Assembly (NCBI GenBank): GCA_046259385.1
Contig: JBJYWI010000284.1
Coordinates: 1-26,720, forward strand
Reading direction: 5' to 3'
From: CAVWDI01 sp046259385
GTDB lineage: Bacteria; Chloroflexota; Anaerolineae; Anaerolineales; UBA4823
DNA: 26,720 nt
In this document: piece after piece, positions 23,153 through 26,720 of the stretch
Layout: each line of letters opens with the position of its first letter
Position numbering within the stretch: position 1 is the stretch's first letter
The notes under the pieces: generated by a model
What the model was told of the DNA's origin: nothing
Seen by the model: the letters and a program-made list of their open reading frames with translations, nothing else
Database searches by the model: none
Translations under genes and position numbers: made by a program

Positions 23153-24353
23153 TCAGCTGATTGGACGTCAGCCTCAGAAACCAGAGAATTGGGACAATAA
23201 GGTTTTTATCCGGTTCGACCTAGTTCAGAGGGTTTCCCATCTTGTAATGCTGGTCTCTTTTTCATTTTTGGCGATCACCGGGCTGCCGCAGAGGTTTCCT
23301 GAATCCAGTCTGAGCCAGGGGGTGTTGAACGCCTTCGGAGGGATTGAATCTGCTCGCCAGGTGCACCATGTCAGTGCAGTGATACTGGGTGCAGTGAGCC
23401 TGTTTCATGTGCTGGATGTTGTTTACCGGATTTATGTGCTGCGTATACCTATCACCATTTTGCCGGCGATCGAGGATTTTAAACATCTCTACCAGGACAT
23501 ATTGTATTACCTGGGTTTCAGGAAACGAAAAGCGTATTATGGGCGTTATAACTATGCCGAAAAGGCGGAATATTTTGCAGTTGTCTGGGGCATTGTATTG
23601 ATGGGGATCACAGGTTTTTTGATGTGGAACCCGATCGCCAGCACCCGCTACCTGCCCGGCCAGATCATCCCAGCTGCGAAAACCGCCCACGGAATGGAAG
23701 CTATCCTGGCTGTTCTTGCGTTAATTGTGTGGCACTTCTATCATGTTCACCTTAAATACTTCAATAAGAGCATGTTCACCGGAAAAATCAAAAGGGAAGA
23801 GATGGAGGACGAGCACCCGGGCGAACTGGCTCAGATAGAAAGAGGGGAAGCTTGGCAGGCGCCTCCCGAGGAAGTAATTCAGAAGCGGCGCCGGTTGTAT
23901 TTTCCCCTTGCAGCTGTGTTTTCGATAATATTCGGGCTTGGATTATTCGAGTTTGCTACTTTCGAGACGACAGCCATCACAACCGTCCCGAAAGCCGAAA
24001 CAGCGCAGGTCTTTGTCCCCCTTACTCCTACCCCGCGACCGACACCGCTCCCTACGGAGACACCAGAGTTGAAAGAGGGTGTTGCAGAGGAATCGTGGGA
24101 TGGCAAATATTCCGCGTTATTCCGCAACCGCTGTGGAAGCTGCCACGGAGTCACTTCGGTTGGCGGTTTATCCCTGGAAACATACCAGAAGGCGCTCGCT
24201 GGAGGTAACAGCGGTCCTGCAATTGTCCCGGGTGATCCGGATGCCAGCGTTCTTATCCAGGTGCAATCGACCGGCGGGCATCCTGGTCAGCTTACGATCG
24301 ATGAACTCAACCAGGTAATCGAATGGATAACATCTGGAGCCCCGGAACGCTGA
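23145..24353 (+). CDS. Cytochrome b fused to a monoheme cytochrome c domain
   Basis: A 402-residue fusion. Residues about 20-215 are a cytochrome b like the upstream one, with H32, H74/H75, H88, H182 and the WHFYHVH...NKSMFTG motif (196-213). An added helix (252-272) carries the chain across the membrane into a Pro/Thr-rich linker (PLTPTPRPTPLPTETPE). A small cytochrome c domain follows with CGSCH at 330-334, GGLSLETYQKAL and IVPGDPDASVL, ending WITSGAPE. That last part is of the kind often seen in planctomycete-type cytochromes. GGAGG lies six bases before the ATG, which overlaps the previous gene by eight bases. The c domain gives this copy its own outer-side electron exit or entry point. 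Confidence 0.9.
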   Translation: MDDQLIGRQPQKPENWDNKVFIRFDLVQRVSHLVMLVSFSFLAITGLPQRFPESSLSQGVLNAFGGIESARQVHHVSAVILGAVSLFHVLDVVYRIYVLRIPITILPAIEDFKHLYQDILYYLGFRKRKAYYGRYNYAEKAEYFAVVWGIVLMGITGFLMWNPIASTRYLPGQIIPAAKTAHGMEAILAVLALIVWHFYHVHLKYFNKSMFTGKIKREEMEDEHPGELAQIERGEAWQAPPEEVIQKRRRLYFPLAAVFSIIFGLGLFEFATFETTAITTVPKAETAQVFVPLTPTPRPTPLPTETPELKEGVAEESWDGKYSALFRNRCGSCHGVTSVGGLSLETYQKALAGGNSGPAIVPGDPDASVLIQVQSTGGHPGQLTIDELNQVIEWITSGAPER

Positions 24354-24374
24354 TTTCTTGCGGGAAATAAACCT

Positions 24375-25847
24375 GTGAACCAGGTTGCAGATCTTTTTAC
24401 CCAGAACATCATTTTTATCTATTTTATATACGGCCTTTCCTTTTTTACAATGGGACTGGCGATCTTCCTGGAAGTCGGGCATGCTTCTGAGCTTGATTTT
24501 GCAAACGCTCTGCGCCCGCTGGCGGTTTTTGGACTGCTGCACGGTTTGCATGAGTGGTTTGAAATGTTTCTTTTACTCCAATTCACGTCTGGCGAGGGCG
24601 GGTTAACTTTATGGATAGCAGCAATAAGAATTTTTTTACTGGCGGTTTCCTTCTTAATGCTGATTCTGTTTGGTATCCGCCTGATTGTAAAACAGGACAA
24701 AAAACAGATCCAGTGGGGGGTGATGGGTGCCCTGTTCCTGCTGTGGGGAATAGGCCTCGTTTTTGTTCTGTACCCCCAGCCGGCTAACCCTGAGTTTGTT
24801 GTTGCAGCGGATGTTTATACCCGCTATTCCCTGGCGATACCGGGGGCTATTTTAGCTTCATTGGGCTTGCTGGTGCAAAGACGCAGGTTTATCAAGCTGG
24901 GGATGCCGGGTTTCGGGCGAGATGTACTTCTGGCGGCGCTTGCGTTTGGACTGTATGGTTGTATAGGTCAACTGTTTGTCTCATCAAGCATAATTTACCC
25001 TTCAATTTACCTTAACCAGGATGTTTTCATCAGGGCTTTTGGATTTCCTGTGCAAGTTTTCAGGGCGCTGATGGCAGTATGCATTGCTGTTTTTATTGTG
25101 CTGTCCTTGAGAGCATTTGAGGTGGAGAATAACCGCAGGCTAGAGCGGTTGCGCGAAGAGCGGAGAGAAGAACGCCAGCGCCTCGAAGAAATGCGAACAG
25201 AACTGCTTCACCGGACGGTAATGGCGCAGGAAAATGAACGTAAAAGAATTGCACGAGAGTTGCATGATGAGACCGGTCAAACGTTAACAGCGCTTGGTCT
25301 GGGATTGCGCGGTTTATCCAAGTCAATCATCTCAAATCCTCAGCGGGCTGAGGAGCAGGCGGATGAGCTGGTCGTTCTGGCGACATCCGGTTTGGATGAA
25401 CTCCAGCGGCTTGTGAAAGGGTTACGGCCTCCGCAGCTTGACGACCTCGGATTACTGGCGGCATTGAGGTGGTGTGCGGGAGAAGTCTCTGAACATTACT
25501 GTGTTCCGATAGAGGTCAGAGGAGATAGCAGCGACATTGGACTTCCACCTGAGGTTAGGGTAGCTTTCTTCCGGATTGCCCAGGAAGCGGTTATGAATGC
25601 AGTGCGGCACGCAAAGCCGACAAGAGTAACAATCGACCTGCAAAGGGAAACCAAGCTGGTATCTCTGCGGGTTGAGGATAACGGCAGTGGATTTGATTTC
25701 AAAGGCACGATGGATGAGGCAGCCTCAAAGGGATATTGGGGACTGCTGGGGATGATGGAAAGGGCAGCCCTAGTTGGGGCAGAGTTGACTATGAGTTCAA
25801 AACTCGGAGAGGGTACAATTCTGACGGTAAAGGTGGAGTTGAGTTAA
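24375..25847 (+). CDS. Membrane sensor histidine kinase, NarX/LiaS-DesK class (HisKA_3)
   Basis: A 490-residue sensor kinase. About seven hydrophobic segments (residues 10-245) form a membrane sensor, with GLLHGLHEWFEMF near residues 52-64. A charged coiled coil (ENNRRLERLREERREERQ) follows, then the HisKA_3 box ENERKRIARELHDETGQ with its phospho-accepting histidine. The ATPase boxes are NAVRHAK, VEDNGSGFD, GYWGLLGM and GEGTILTV. The start is GTG at 24375, 21 bases after the fused cytochrome gene, with a modest GGGA site; the next in-frame ATG lies inside the first helix. It is in the same operon as the cytochromes, so it may sense redox or respiratory state and control them. Confidence 0.9.
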   Translation: MNQVADLFTQNIIFIYFIYGLSFFTMGLAIFLEVGHASELDFANALRPLAVFGLLHGLHEWFEMFLLLQFTSGEGGLTLWIAAIRIFLLAVSFLMLILFGIRLIVKQDKKQIQWGVMGALFLLWGIGLVFVLYPQPANPEFVVAADVYTRYSLAIPGAILASLGLLVQRRRFIKLGMPGFGRDVLLAALAFGLYGCIGQLFVSSSIIYPSIYLNQDVFIRAFGFPVQVFRALMAVCIAVFIVLSLRAFEVENNRRLERLREERREERQRLEEMRTELLHRTVMAQENERKRIARELHDETGQTLTALGLGLRGLSKSIISNPQRAEEQADELVVLATSGLDELQRLVKGLRPPQLDDLGLLAALRWCAGEVSEHYCVPIEVRGDSSDIGLPPEVRVAFFRIAQEAVMNAVRHAKPTRVTIDLQRETKLVSLRVEDNGSGFDFKGTMDEAASKGYWGLLGMMERAALVGAELTMSSKLGEGTILTVKVELS

Positions 25848-25848
25848 A

Positions 25849-26511
25849 GTGATTGAGTCTGACAGCATTCGCCTTCTTCTCGTCGATGATCACGATGTGG
25901 TGAGGACTGGTTTGAGGATGCTCCTGCAAGATCAACCGGATATTGAGATCGTCGGGGAAGCCAGCACGGGAGAGGAGGCTTATAACCTAGCACAGGAAAT
26001 GAAACCGGACGTGATTGTGATGGATATCACGTTACCGGATGAGAGCGGGATATCTGTAACGAAAAGAATAAAAGAGAACCTTCCGGAGATTGCAGTTATT
26101 GCCCTTACAATACATGATGACGAGCAGTACTTCTTTAAAATGCTTGAGGCAGGAGCATCCGGTTATGTGCCCAAAAAAGCGGCTCCGGAGGATTTGATTT
26201 ATGCAATCAGGACAGCCTTCGGTGGTGAAATTTACCTCTATCCAACACTAGCAACATCGCTGGTGAGTGATGCGGTCGGTAGACGGAAGATGGGTGAGGA
26301 AATGGATACCTTTAACGGGCTGACAGCCAGAGAGACGGAGGTACTTGAGAAATTGGCGGAAGGGATGAGCAATGAGGAGATCGCCCTTGAATTCTCGATC
26401 AGCAAGCACACCGTTGCCCGACACCGCGAGAATATCATGCGCAAGTTGAACCTCCACAGCCGCAGCGAACTGGTTAAATATGCCATCCGCAAAGGGCTTA
26501 TTTTACCGTGA
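25849..26511 (+). CDS. NarL/FixJ-family response regulator
   Basis: A 220-residue two-domain regulator. The receiver has acidic D13/D14, phospho-acceptor D59 in VIVMDITLP, a conserved threonine in IALTIHDD and lysine in VPKKA. The C-terminal LuxR-type helix-turn-helix spans about 153-215 (LTARETEVLEKLAEGMSNEE then IA...SKHTVARHRENIMRKL). It starts with GTG one base after the kinase stop, so the two are a cognate pair; GGTGGAG lies about ten bases upstream. The target promoters are not known, but those before 15046, 16571 and 14284 are natural candidates. Confidence 0.93.
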   Translation: MIESDSIRLLLVDDHDVVRTGLRMLLQDQPDIEIVGEASTGEEAYNLAQEMKPDVIVMDITLPDESGISVTKRIKENLPEIAVIALTIHDDEQYFFKMLEAGASGYVPKKAAPEDLIYAIRTAFGGEIYLYPTLATSLVSDAVGRRKMGEEMDTFNGLTARETEVLEKLAEGMSNEEIALEFSISKHTVARHRENIMRKLNLHSRSELVKYAIRKGLILP

Positions 26512-26582
26512 CGAATTAAACCCCCAGTCAAATTTCAATTTACCCCGTGACATATAACAGTTCTTTTTTAGAGATGAACCAT

Positions 26583-26600
26583 ATAGGGTGAACCCCCTAT
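26583..26600. repeat. Inverted repeat ATAGGG-n6-CCCTAT
   Basis: A perfect six-base inverted repeat about 70 bases after the response-regulator stop and 23 bases upstream of a promoter-like pair. The stem is short and no long T run follows, so it is more likely a protein-binding site than a terminator. Either reading is uncertain. Confidence 0.4.
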
Positions 26601-26622
26601 TTGATTTACTTATAGCCTCCTA

Positions 26623-26651
26623 TTGACTGTGCTTATGATTTTCAGTATCCT
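26623..26651 (+). promoter_or_regulatory. Candidate sigma70-type promoter for a gene beyond the window
   Basis: TTGACT (26623-26628) and TATCCT (26646-26651) are separated by exactly 17 bases; a TATAAA overlaps the latter. The window ends with AAAGGA, which looks like a ribosome site, so a plus-strand gene probably begins just outside. Confidence 0.4.
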
Positions 26652-26720
26652 ATAAACAGCTGTAATACTGAATAATAATCGTTGGTTATTATTATTGCTT
26701 GTTGAAATAAAAACAAAGGA

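Noticed and set aside
26583..26600. Terminator after the two-component genes
   Set aside because: The stem is only six bases and is followed by a mixed sequence, not a T run; it is listed as an inverted repeat instead.

Overview
The window most likely comes from a bacterium of the Chloroflexota (Anaerolineae-like). This is inferred from several things together: the Ccm operon style (CXXXY-type CcmE, a CcmH with extra cysteines, a short zinc-ribbon CcmI-like protein), paired KaiC-like ATPases, many multiheme cytochromes, and moderate G+C. No rRNA or other decisive marker is present, so the phylum is a reasoned guess.

Left part (1-5.4 kb), mixed genes: two adjacent KaiC/RAD55-type RecA-fold ATPases on the minus strand (the second runs off the left edge), a class V aminotransferase (alanine/serine-glyoxylate type) on the plus strand, a short-chain dehydrogenase, a small DUF4177-like protein with its own promoter and terminator, and a RibD-C reductase.

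Middle part (5.4-14.3 kb), one long minus-strand operon for cytochrome c maturation. In transcription order it is ccmE, ccmF, ccmH, a ccmG/tlpA-like thioredoxin, a CcmI-like zinc-ribbon protein, a large diheme lipoprotein, ccmA, ccmB, ccmC, ccmD, then the RibD-C gene at the tail. A sigma70-like promoter lies just before ccmE. The CcmE heme-binding histidine is replaced by cysteine.

About 760 bases then separate divergent transcription units. They hold the ccm promoter, a broken remnant of a carotenoid-desaturase-type flavoprotein, and A+T-rich leader DNA.

Right part (15.0-26.5 kb), plus strand: first a single-gene unit for an octaheme lipoprotein with a collagen-like Gly-X-Y stalk, ended by a good terminator. 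Next comes a tightly packed run: octaheme cytochrome c with a C-terminal membrane anchor, Tat-exported 4x[4Fe-4S] protein, NrfD/HybB-type membrane quinone protein, small one-helix protein, nonaheme cytochrome c, cytochrome b, a second nonaheme cytochrome c, a cytochrome b fused to a monoheme cytochrome c, and a NarL-type two-component system. From 15046 to 24353 there are 35 CXXCH heme sites. No CXXCK site and no recognisable catalytic subunit (molybdopterin enzyme, NrfA, hydrogenase) is seen.

Taken together, the adjacent Ccm operon would mature the hemes of a large quinone-linked electron-transfer system. It has one NrfD/Fe-S/octaheme module and two cytochrome b/nonaheme modules, apparently made by tandem duplication. 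Direction of electron flow, terminal partner and signal sensed are not shown by the sequence.
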